A stretch of DNA of 25,130 nt from a virus, in IMG/VR virus record IMGVR_UViG_3300027973_000210, positions 1 to 25,130 of that record, one strand, 5' to 3'. The position numbers and the translations under genes were made by a program. Each line of letters opens with the position of its first letter. Position 1 is the first letter of the stretch. The notes beneath the pieces are model-generated. The model worked only from the letters and a program-made list of their open reading frames with translations, made no database searches and was not told where the DNA came from. Below, piece by piece: positions 9,601 through 17,062 of this stretch.

Positions 9601-10181
9601 TTAGTAACGTTTCCTAAAAATTCTTTTAATATTGTTGACATGTAGCTTCTATTTGAAAATCTGCCGCCAACACTTGTTTTTGTTTGAATACCTTTTCCAG
9701 AACGAGAAGCGGGAGATTCTTTATAAACATAGCTCCCCAAACCAGCAATTCCCTTCTCAATACCATCTAACCAACTTCTGCCGGGATTCCAAGGAATAGG
9801 AGAAATATTGTAAAGATCTTCTTTTGTTGGCGCAGCTATTTCAATTTTAAAATTTCCATTAGTTAGTGCCTTAACTGAAAATTTGATTTTATTCTTTAAA
9901 AGTTGTTTTACTGGTTGTGTTGGATCTGCCCCTTCTTCAAAACCAATAAATGAGAAAAGATTTCCTTTACCACCAAGAGTCGAGGAAGAATTTGAAGCAA
10001 GAACACCACCATCTATTTCTACTGTAACAGGATCAGTTTCATATGATTGAATCATTTGATTTTGGGCATCATTAATCTTCTTTTGCCATTCTTCCCTTAT
10101 TAAAGAAGAAACAGTAGCTCTATTTTTACCCTCTGTCATAGAGGTTTTAAGGGCTGCTTTATTAATAGTAACAACGATCAT
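9597..10181 (-). CDS. Putative neck protein, HK97 gp10-like
   Basis: A 194-residue protein with an N-terminal helix rich in basic and polar residues, a Gly/Ser-rich middle and the motif SPIPWNPGRSWLDGIEKGI near residues 127-145. Its length and place between head-closure and tail terminator candidates fit the gp10-like family of neck proteins. It overlaps the next gene by four bases. The upstream gap of 52 nt is AT-rich without a clear promoter. The assignment is by gene order with modest sequence support. Confidence 0.55.
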   Translation of the reverse strand: MIVVTINKAALKTSMTEGKNRATVSSLIREEWQKKINDAQNQMIQSYETDPVTVEIDGGVLASNSSSTLGGKGNLFSFIGFEEGADPTQPVKQLLKNKIKFSVKALTNGNFKIEIAAPTKEDLYNISPIPWNPGRSWLDGIEKGIAGLGSYVYKESPASRSGKGIQTKTSVGGRFSNRSYMSTILKEFLGNVTK

Positions 10182-10233
10182 TGTTTTTTTATTTAGGCTT
10201 GATTTAGCTTATTTAATTAATGTTATTTTGCCA

Positions 10234-10671
10234 TTACGATGTTCTCTGTAGCATAACTTGAACGTAAGTAATATTAAATGGACCTATTGGACTTTGTTTA
10301 GAATCTACTTTGTAATTTTCGCCATCAACCTCTATAATAGATGCTCTCTTAATTATTTCATAATCAGCTTTTGCAATTTTGATTCTACATTTGTCATTAG
10401 AAGAAGGAAGCATTGTATCTGACATCCTTTCTTCCTCAGATTGTGTTGGATAATAAATTCTTGCCTCTATTGGATATTTAACTTTTACTATATCTGAGAC
10501 AACTATTGATTGAGCTTTTGTTCTATTATACAATGGATTATAATCAACATCAGAACCAACAGATGTAGCTTCCTCAACAAATGCGTAAATGGTTCCTTTA
10601 AATGTATCATGAATATCGACAAACAAGCTGTCGATAGAAGCCTTTTCTGCATCTGTAAAAATAGAAGCCAT
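10234..10671 (-). CDS. Putative head closure / head-tail connector protein
   Basis: A 145-residue protein with an N-terminal helix (DAEKASIDSLFVDIHDTF) and a beta-rich C-terminal half that includes KADYEIIKRASIIEVDGENY and a final ITYVQVMLQR strand. This two-part layout suits small stopper proteins that close the head channel after DNA packaging. Its ATG overlaps the stop of the upstream adaptor candidate (TAATG), so the two are coupled. The assignment is by position and fold character; no diagnostic motif is present. Confidence 0.55.
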   Translation of the reverse strand: MASIFTDAEKASIDSLFVDIHDTFKGTIYAFVEEATSVGSDVDYNPLYNRTKAQSIVVSDIVKVKYPIEARIYYPTQSEEERMSDTMLPSSNDKCRIKIAKADYEIIKRASIIEVDGENYKVDSKQSPIGPFNITYVQVMLQRTS

Positions 10672-11186
10672 TATTCAAGACCCTGCCTTGGGTGGAAGTA
10701 ATCTAAACCTGCTGTAAACTCTACCCCATCTTCTCCAGCCAATGAGTTGGGAGAACATTTAGTTGAATTATACTGAAATATTAAATTGTTAAGTCTATCT
10801 TGAGCATCTCTCGCAAGATCTCCAAAGCTTTTCGAAATTGATACTTTAGAAACCTTTTGAATAGAAGAGTCTCCTTCTCTAACCATCGTTATTGAATCAG
10901 CAAAAGAAGAAGAACTCCAAGTCAATCCTCTAAGAGTTTCTCTGGCAGATCTCTGATAATAATCGATTTCATACATAGACATAAAAATAGACCTTTCTTC
11001 TAAAAGAAGACCACTTGGCCCAATTCCTCCAGTTGTATCTACATAAAAATCTTCATGAGTTAAAGAGTTCAAATCTCCAATATGGGTTTTAAGCCATCCA
11101 GAAACATAAGTAACAGGAAACCTTCCAGTATCGTCTGGAAAGCTATAAGTTACTATATCAGAAGCTATTGAACCCAACTCATTCAT
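10671..11186 (-). CDS. Putative head-tail adaptor protein
   Basis: A 171-residue, largely helical protein directly after the capsid gene group and before the head closure candidate, where the gp6/gp15-type adaptor that binds the portal ring normally lies. It contains a long helical region (about residues 65-90 and 115-145) typical of adaptors. A possible promoter (TTGATT at 11219-11214, an AATATT box at 11197-11192, 5 nt to the ATG) lies upstream and again implies an almost leaderless message. Identity is inferred from synteny. Confidence 0.55.
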   Translation of the reverse strand: MNELGSIASDIVTYSFPDDTGRFPVTYVSGWLKTHIGDLNSLTHEDFYVDTTGGIGPSGLLLEERSIFMSMYEIDYYQRSARETLRGLTWSSSSFADSITMVREGDSSIQKVSKVSISKSFGDLARDAQDRLNNLIFQYNSTKCSPNSLAGEDGVEFTAGLDYFHPRQGLE

Positions 11187-11201
11187 ATAGCAATATTACA
11201 C

Positions 11202-11585
11202 TTAAATAGTATCAATCAAATTTCTAATACGCTTTATAGCTGGATCATTCATGTCGGGACCATTTTTTGGCCCAGAAACATTTTGTCTTGATCTTCTAAT
11301 AAAATCAGTAAAAGATTGCATAAGCTGTTTTCTTAAAACACTCTCTCTGGAAACAGGAGTAATTCCAACCCTAGAAGCTAAAACGCGAAGTTCGTCCAAT
11401 GTCATTTCAGAAAGCTTCTTTTCAAAAGTCTCTGAATTAGTTGTTCCATATGGATTAGATCTTCCAGTTCCAAGGATTTCCTCAAGAGCTAGAATTTCCT
11501 TTTCCTGTTCTTCCCTTGTCTTGATTCTATTTTTGCCGTCAGTGATTTCAAGGTCAATTAGTTCTTTAGTTTTATCTTTCTTCAT
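11202..11585 (-). CDS. Small protein with SAP/HeH-like helical domain
   Basis: A 127-residue highly charged protein. Residues about 57-90 (TLDELRVLASRVGITPVS followed by a basic helix) resemble the SAP/HeH helix-extended-loop-helix fold often found in small proteins encoded near phage head-tail connectors, and able to bind nucleic acid. The rest is Lys/Glu-rich and probably disordered or helical. It begins 6 nt downstream of a TATAAT box (11597-11592) that lies after the capsid terminator, so it probably starts a new, leaderless transcript for the connector genes. Its role in the virion is unknown. Confidence 0.65.
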   Translation of the reverse strand: MKKDKTKELIDLEITDGKNRIKTREEQEKEILALEEILGTGRSNPYGTTNSETFEKKLSEMTLDELRVLASRVGITPVSRESVLRKQLMQSFTDFIRRSRQNVSGPKNGPDMNDPAIKRIRNLIDTI

Positions 11586-11619
11586 ATACTTATTATAGGT
11601 TAAAAATGCTTGTTTTTAA
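11583..11619 (-). promoter_or_regulatory. Promoter for the connector gene group
   Basis: A -10 box TATAAT at 11597-11592 on the minus strand, 6 nt before the ATG at 11585. The -35 is poor (TTAAAA with a 16-nt spacer). It sits directly downstream of the capsid gene terminator, which fits a fresh start of transcription. Confidence 0.45.
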
Positions 11620-11624
11620 AATAT

Positions 11625-11654
11625 AAATAACCCACCTAAAAAGGTGGGTTATTT
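11625..11654 (-). terminator. Terminator after the major capsid gene
   Basis: A perfect 13-bp stem (AAATAACCCACCT with AGGTGGGTTATTT) with a 4-nt loop, 31 bp past the capsid stop. On the minus strand it is followed by an AT-rich run with TTTT. This would end the long packaging-capsid transcript. Confidence 0.85.
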
Positions 11655-11685
11655 ACAAACAATAGCTTTTTAATAACTGATACTA

Positions 11686-12822
11686 TCAGACGACGATACC
11701 AGTCAACACACGGTCTTCAAGAACGATACGACCCTCTTGGATCTTACCATACCAGCCTAGTTTATTTTGACGAGAAACGAACTGATCATCAACTTGAACG
11801 CTGACTTCAGTAGAAACACCTTCTTCACGAACGGCGGGTCTGATGAGAGACTCTTTCGTTCTGTCGATACCAACGATAATTTCGTCAGAAGCTTGAGTGA
11901 AGGCTGTTTCGCCATTGAAGGTAGTTGCTCCAGCAAGCGCACCAAAGATCTTATTATATCTTTGATTGATGCCCATTTCGAGAACTTCGATAATACCGAT
12001 TCCAAAGAAAGTAGGAAGACCTCCTTGATTCATGAGTTGCTTGCGCATCTCTTCAGTAGCAGGAATTGCGGTAGCACCAGATGTGCCAGCAACAGCACCT
12101 GACCGAGTATTAACAGGATTGTAGGCCATGTTACGAAGCTCTTCGACCATTTCTGGCGACATAAGCAAATCAGTAACTCCAACCATTGGACCACCAACAG
12201 GCGTTCCGCTTGAATAAGAACTCCAGAGACGCTTGGAAAGCGTAATAAGACGATTAAAATCATCAAGTTGAAGTTGGTCAGCGGTTGTTGCGCGAATAAT
12301 GTGATTACCAGCAACGGCACTTCCCGTAGTCTTTGTATCGCCAGCGATAAGAGCGCCTAAAAGTTGGTTAATAGAAGTCTTTTCTTGCTTAAGAAGAAAC
12401 TCTTGGGCCATTCTGGTGAAGACCTTGGAGATGTCGATGCTTCTACCCTTGCGAAGATACTTCTTATCAAGAGAGATGGCGCTATCAAGCGTATAAGTCT
12501 TGAATTTAAGCTCGTCATGAGCGGGATAGAGTTCGTTGGTGCTAAGACCACCAGCAACAGACTGCGAGTGAATTCTGATATAATCTTCATCAGTCACATC
12601 ATGGAACAAGTCCAAGGGAATAGAAAGATTATCATCTTCGCTAAATGCTAAAGTCTGATAGAGGCTGGAGACAGTTGGTGCGCTGTTAATAACTTCGCTA
12701 ATCACTGGACCAACTAATTCCGCAACGGCGGCTCTAGCTTCTTCCGCGATAAGCTTATCTTTCGAAGCACAAGCTTTGATAAGCTCAACTTGTTCGGGAG
12801 TTTCTTGAATACGAATTTTCAT
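11686..12822 (-). CDS. Major capsid protein (HK97-like fold)
   Basis: A 378-residue protein after the protease-scaffold and decoration genes, the standard place for the major capsid protein. The N-terminal 50 residues are helical and charged (a possible scaffold-like arm). There follow a region compatible with an E-loop (about 75-130), a long spine-like helix (KVFTRMAQEFLLKQEKTSIN, about 133-152) and a C-terminal beta/axial region with VGIDRTKESLIRP. Family knowledge: such proteins form the icosahedral shell. It starts 6 nt after a TATAAT box and ends shortly before a strong terminator, fitting high expression. Capsid identity is strong from context; fold details are inferred. Confidence 0.88.
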   Translation of the reverse strand: MKIRIQETPEQVELIKACASKDKLIAEEARAAVAELVGPVISEVINSAPTVSSLYQTLAFSEDDNLSIPLDLFHDVTDEDYIRIHSQSVAGGLSTNELYPAHDELKFKTYTLDSAISLDKKYLRKGRSIDISKVFTRMAQEFLLKQEKTSINQLLGALIAGDTKTTGSAVAGNHIIRATTADQLQLDDFNRLITLSKRLWSSYSSGTPVGGPMVGVTDLLMSPEMVEELRNMAYNPVNTRSGAVAGTSGATAIPATEEMRKQLMNQGGLPTFFGIGIIEVLEMGINQRYNKIFGALAGATTFNGETAFTQASDEIIVGIDRTKESLIRPAVREEGVSTEVSVQVDDQFVSRQNKLGWYGKIQEGRIVLEDRVLTGIVV

Positions 12823-12834
12823 TTTTAAATTATA
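12820..12834 (-). promoter_or_regulatory. Candidate -10 box for the capsid gene
   Basis: TATAAT at 12834-12829 (minus strand), with TAA before it, 6 nt from the capsid ATG. No convincing -35 is present, so this may be a chance match in AT-rich DNA, but the distance equals that of the other leaderless candidates. Confidence 0.3.
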
Positions 12835-12848
12835 TTAGTTGGTTAAAA

Positions 12849-13460
12849 TTAGACGGAGAATTTAAGTCTAGCATAGGGACCAGCAGCAAAATCAGTGTGT
12901 TGCTGGCTTTCTCTAAGCCCAGTTCCGATAAATGTTCCGACCATAATGTCTCTTTGACCACTCGTTATAGCACTGAAGGCCACGCCAGAGACTTTTCCTC
13001 CCGGCATCACGATAGCAGCTTGTCCAAGACTTGGACAGACACCACCAGCAAGACCGCGAACATTGATTTCCACAATACCTCTAGAGGCAATGGGAACAGC
13101 TTCGCCCGAAAGGACGCATTGAAGATCTTGCTTCTTCTGAGGATAGTAAAGAAGTTTTTCACCATTTTCATCAACTTCTCTTACGTCTCTTAAGATCATA
13201 CCGATAATGAGACCAGCATCGCCAGACGAAGCAGTAGTAACCGTTTGAGGAACGAAGGGATATTGAGATCTAGCATTACCAAGGGCGTTGGCAAAAGGAC
13301 CGAAGTTTCCGTATTCCACGGGATCGAGGGTCAAATTGCCAGCAGAAACCTTGACGAACGTTCCGGCCTCGCCGGAATTTGAATCGAAAGAGTAACCATT
13401 GATTACATCTGTCTCATTAATGCTGCGGTAGGGGAGGAGGCGTGTGATTTGTTGTGCCAT
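12849..13460 (-). CDS. Putative capsid decoration / head protein
   Basis: A 203-residue, beta- and Gly-rich protein encoded between the protease-scaffold gene and the major capsid gene, the same place as lambda gpD-type head decoration proteins. Sequence features include GLIIGMILRDVREVDENGEK, a stretch on capsomer-type beta strands (GIVEINVRGLAGGVCPSLGQ) and an end with PYARLKFSV. There is no signal peptide or membrane segment. Higher use of G and C than its neighbours fits an abundant structural protein. Decoration is inferred from synteny and composition. Confidence 0.7.
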   Translation of the reverse strand: MAQQITRLLPYRSINETDVINGYSFDSNSGEAGTFVKVSAGNLTLDPVEYGNFGPFANALGNARSQYPFVPQTVTTASSGDAGLIIGMILRDVREVDENGEKLLYYPQKKQDLQCVLSGEAVPIASRGIVEINVRGLAGGVCPSLGQAAIVMPGGKVSGVAFSAITSGQRDIMVGTFIGTGLRESQQHTDFAAGPYARLKFSV

Positions 13461-13483
13461 GATGTTTGTTTGTTAAAGTTAAA

Positions 13484-15004
13484 TTATGCGGTTTGAAATT
13501 GAAGACCATTTTTCTTGATCTTTTGTAAAAGAGTTTCTTCGCTAGCGTATCCTGCGGTGTTGTTTGGAAGATTTGAGGCTTCAATTTCTTCAACTTCCAA
13601 TTCAAGCTCAGTTTCAACTTCGTCTTGTTTGGAGGCTTTGCTTTCTAAGAGTTGTTCAGCAGCCTTTTCGATTTCAGCCTTCTTGGCTTCTTCTAAGGAG
13701 GCGATTGCTTCCTTATCTTGTTTTGCGAAAAGAACTTCTGCTCTTGTTTTGAAATTCTCAAAAGAGGCTTCAGAAGAATCCAAATTCTTGACATCTTCGA
13801 TAACAATCTTTTCTTGAGCTTCGGTTAATTCATACTTATCAAGAATAGCCTTAACTCTGGCATTGAATAAATCGGCAGCAGCCTTTGCTTCGATTTCTTC
13901 CTTGATCGATCCAAGTTCTAAATTAGTTTTTTCGAATTCAGTCTTAACCAAGTCTAATTCGGCTAAGGCTTTTTCAAGATCCTTTTTGTTGGCATCAGCT
14001 TGTGACTTCCATTCGTTTTGTTCGTCAAAAACTTTCTTGATTTGAAGAGCGATTTCCGAAGAAGCTTTACCTTCTTGAAGTTTCGCCATAAGCTGATTAA
14101 ATTGTTGTTCGTTCATTGAAAATGATGATTTGTTAGCTTTTACAGATTTTTTATATTCTTGGGAAAATAATTTGTCATTTTCTTCTTCCATTTCATTTTT
14201 TTTATCCATTTCTTCCTCTTCGTTTTCTTCTTCTTCGTATTCTTCGTCTTCAATAAGAACATATAATCCCTTCACTTCTGCTGCTGGAGTTTCTGTAATA
14301 CCAACACCTAAAGCATAAGCAGGGCCATTGATTATTCTTCTGACTCTACCTTTATTAGAATAACCCGTTCCACCATAAGTTTTTAAATTATCTTTTAAAC
14401 TAGAATAATTTTCATCTTCTTCGTCCATCTCTTCAACTTCTTCCATTGATCCATCTCCAAATGCTAATGCATAATTTCTAAAACCAACTTCCCATGAAGT
14501 AGAAAGAGATTGATAATTTTCATTATCAGGATCAGACGCTTGAATTAATTTCTCAGAAAGAGAAGGAAAAATATGACGATAAATAATACCTGCCGCAGTA
14601 ATATAGAAAGGATCTTTGCGGTCTTTGTAGGCTTCAATCTCGTTGTCTTCGTATTCTGGTTGCTTATCAGAAAAAGATGCGTTGATGATGTGACCAACAA
14701 TCTTATCTTTCATGTGTTCAATATTTATTGGCTTATTAACAAATTGTTTAACAAGATCCATAGCAACTGAAGTTTTAATGCCATCGTCGTTTTGATTAAA
14801 CTTATTTACAACAGCTAAATTAAAAACAACAGGAAGAACATCTATATTTTTTTCTGCATCAAAAGATTCTGGCATTAAACTTTTCTTAGCAGAAGCTACC
14901 GCTTTTTCGGTAACTCCATATTTGTTCATTTCTTCTGGTTTAATAACTCTAATTGAGCCAATTAAATTAGTTGATAAATTAGAGGTTGATTCTTCTTTCC
15001 ACAT
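13484..15004 (-). CDS. Prohead protease fused to scaffold protein
   Basis: A 506-residue protein with two parts. Residues 1-250 read as a herpesvirus-assemblin-like prohead protease: a His in NIEHMKDKIVGHI (H97) and a Ser motif SLSTSWEVGF (S168 or S170 as nucleophile, followed by W171-E172). An extremely acidic linker (about 252-280, mostly Glu) joins it to residues 290-506, a long coiled coil rich in Glu, Lys and Ala, typical of capsid scaffolds. Family knowledge: the scaffold directs shell assembly and the protease then degrades it. An internal Met at residue 297 (codon at 14116-14114) begins the scaffold part and could be a separate start. It lies between the portal and decoration genes, as expected. 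Confidence 0.85.
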   Translation of the reverse strand: MWKEESTSNLSTNLIGSIRVIKPEEMNKYGVTEKAVASAKKSLMPESFDAEKNIDVLPVVFNLAVVNKFNQNDDGIKTSVAMDLVKQFVNKPINIEHMKDKIVGHIINASFSDKQPEYEDNEIEAYKDRKDPFYITAAGIIYRHIFPSLSEKLIQASDPDNENYQSLSTSWEVGFRNYALAFGDGSMEEVEEMDEEDENYSSLKDNLKTYGGTGYSNKGRVRRIINGPAYALGVGITETPAAEVKGLYVLIEDEEYEEEENEEEEMDKKNEMEEENDKLFSQEYKKSVKANKSSFSMNEQQFNQLMAKLQEGKASSEIALQIKKVFDEQNEWKSQADANKKDLEKALAELDLVKTEFEKTNLELGSIKEEIEAKAAADLFNARVKAILDKYELTEAQEKIVIEDVKNLDSSEASFENFKTRAEVLFAKQDKEAIASLEEAKKAEIEKAAEQLLESKASKQDEVETELELEVEEIEASNLPNNTAGYASEETLLQKIKKNGLQFQTA

Positions 15005-15013
15005 TGTGATAAA

Positions 15014-17014
15014 TTAGTTAAGATTTTGAGAATAAAATAAAATTGATGAAGCTTCTAACGACAAATTGTGTTCATTAGAAATTTCCAAGATTCCATCGTT
15101 TACACCCAAAGAGGTTAAAACAGAAGGATTAACAACAACTTCTTCAAGCTTATCTTTCCATTCTGATTTTTCGCATCCTTGAACAATTGCTAAACAAATT
15201 TCAGAAATAACCTTCTTTCTTTCTTTGGTTAAATTCTTTAATGAAAGCTTTTGCTTATAAAAAGATTCCGCTTCTGATTGGAATTTCGAAATATCTTCCA
15301 ATGAAGACTTAATGGAATCAACTGCAAATTTTGCTTTACTTTGTTTTTCAACTCCAGTTCCCATTGGTCTTCCTCCAGTTGGAGAAGAAACAGTTGGATT
15401 AGAAGAATTTCGAGAAGGAGCTTGAGGTTCTTGGTTTTGGCCAATTCCACCTCCCAATGCCAATGGAGACCAATATCCCTTCTTTCTTTCAGAAACGAAT
15501 TTTGATTGATCAAGTCCAAGTTCTTCTGAAGTTGGAAAAATTCCCTTATCAATAACATCCATTCCTTCATTTGGAGTGAGAATACCAAGCTCAACCATTC
15601 TCGCAATAAGCCTCTGCATGTCTGCATAGTTTAAAGCATCTGTTCTTTTAAATTCAATTTGAGGAGGACGCTTTAATCCCATTGTTTCACAAACATCGTT
15701 GATTTCTGGTTGTAAGAAGTCTTTGATAAATCTTTCTCTTACTTCTTCAATACGTTGAAGAAAGATCTTCAATTTAATTTCCGTATCGGCATACTTACTC
15801 TCTCCAAGAAGGATGTTATTTAATCCTTCACGAATATCTTGGTTTAAAACTTCGTATTTTTCTTTACCCATGACCTTCTGAAGATCGGGTATGATAAATT
15901 CGGCTTTTGTAGTATAGTCAGAAACCAAAACCCTGCCCACGCTCTTGTTCTTAAAGATTTCTTGCATGGCCTTTAAGTTTTGATGATTAATGCCTCCCTT
16001 TTCTGGCTCATTACCCATCGTAACAAGAAGAATGACATTTTCAATTGATCTAGCAATAGCTTGGTCAACTTTCTTTAGCTCCATCTTTTTATTGATGTCA
16101 TCAAGAACAGAATAACCGGGGGGAACTGCAAGAGGCTCGTAGTCCTGCTTTTTATAAAACACAGGGTGTAGTTTTAAAACATCTAAAGGAATTTGGATTT
16201 CCCTATTAATGATAAAAGTATTTGTATTTGATTTGGTTCTCTTGAGTTCGTCTTGAACTTCTTTTGGTAATGAATTAAAGATATCTTTATCCTTATCGGT
16301 CTTTGGATCTCTTAATTTTGCCATTTCAAAACTTGTCAAAATTTTAGCATAACTATAGTCTCCAAAATTCATTTGCTCAGTAACCTCTATATCGGCAGGG
16401 TTAAGCATCAAATATCTAACAGGAATCTTTTTCTCTGTCAAAGTTGGAATAGGATTTTCGCTGTAAGCTTTAATAGAATTTGTATTAACCTTTGCCTCAA
16501 GATGAAGCATAAAAACATTACCACTTCTATAGATTTCTCTAAAGAACTGATCCTTTAAATCATAAATCTTAATTTTATTAAGCCAAGCTTCAACAAAACG
16601 GCGGCTTTTGTCAGTGCCACTATTCTTTTTAAAATAAATATCCGAATTGGAAAATTCAGATAACAAATCAATTGTTGACTTATAAACAGGAACATTAAAA
16701 TAAGCCTTTTGAGATAAAACGATAGCATCTCTTACGGAAACTCCATCAGCGGAATAATCCCAAGGAAGAAGTCCGTCGTCAATATTTTTAAACCTTTTAC
16801 GAAGAAGAGAAGATGTAGCCAAATTATCTCTAGTTCCAACTCTTGTTCCAGAAGAGCTAGATAACCTACTAGCAGAACTTTCTTCTGAATAATAACCCTC
16901 TCCAATTAGCTCTGGTGCAACGGAAGCTTCTAAAAACGAAACGTTATCAATCGTATTTCCTTTTGATAAGTTACTCCAATATCCATCGTTCTTTTTCGTA
17001 TATTTTCTTGGCAT
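15014..17014 (-). CDS. Portal protein
   Basis: A 666-residue protein starting at ATG 17014 (MPRKYTKK). A start 66 bases further upstream is open but would overlap the terminase gene. It lies just after the large terminase and before the protease, the standard place of the portal. Features that fit: a helical N-terminal half, a stem/crown-like long-helix region (LNQDIREGLNNILLGESKYA and KIFLQRIEEVRERFIKDFL, about 395-450), and a Pro/Ser/Gly-rich disordered stretch near 530-565. Family knowledge: a dodecamer at one capsid vertex through which DNA is packaged and ejected, and which docks the terminase. No Shine-Dalgarno is visible before the ATG. Confidence 0.85.
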   Translation of the reverse strand: MPRKYTKKNDGYWSNLSKGNTIDNVSFLEASVAPELIGEGYYSEESSASRLSSSSGTRVGTRDNLATSSLLRKRFKNIDDGLLPWDYSADGVSVRDAIVLSQKAYFNVPVYKSTIDLLSEFSNSDIYFKKNSGTDKSRRFVEAWLNKIKIYDLKDQFFREIYRSGNVFMLHLEAKVNTNSIKAYSENPIPTLTEKKIPVRYLMLNPADIEVTEQMNFGDYSYAKILTSFEMAKLRDPKTDKDKDIFNSLPKEVQDELKRTKSNTNTFIINREIQIPLDVLKLHPVFYKKQDYEPLAVPPGYSVLDDINKKMELKKVDQAIARSIENVILLVTMGNEPEKGGINHQNLKAMQEIFKNKSVGRVLVSDYTTKAEFIIPDLQKVMGKEKYEVLNQDIREGLNNILLGESKYADTEIKLKIFLQRIEEVRERFIKDFLQPEINDVCETMGLKRPPQIEFKRTDALNYADMQRLIARMVELGILTPNEGMDVIDKGIFPTSEELGLDQSKFVSERKKGYWSPLALGGGIGQNQEPQAPSRNSSNPTVSSPTGGRPMGTGVEKQSKAKFAVDSIKSSLEDISKFQSEAESFYKQKLSLKNLTKERKKVISEICLAIVQGCEKSEWKDKLEEVVVNPSVLTSLGVNDGILEISNEHNLSLEASSILFYSQNLN

Positions 17015-17028
17015 ATTTGTTTCTACAC

Positions 17029-17062
17029 AAAAGTTACTTTTTTTAACTTTAAAAGTTACTTT
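17029..17062. repeat. Two direct copies of AAAAGTTACTTT
   Basis: Identical 12-bp copies at 17029-17040 and 17051-17062 (period 22 bp) sit in the short gap between the terminase stop and the portal start. A regulatory site is possible, but in AT-rich DNA chance duplication is not excluded. Confidence 0.4.
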
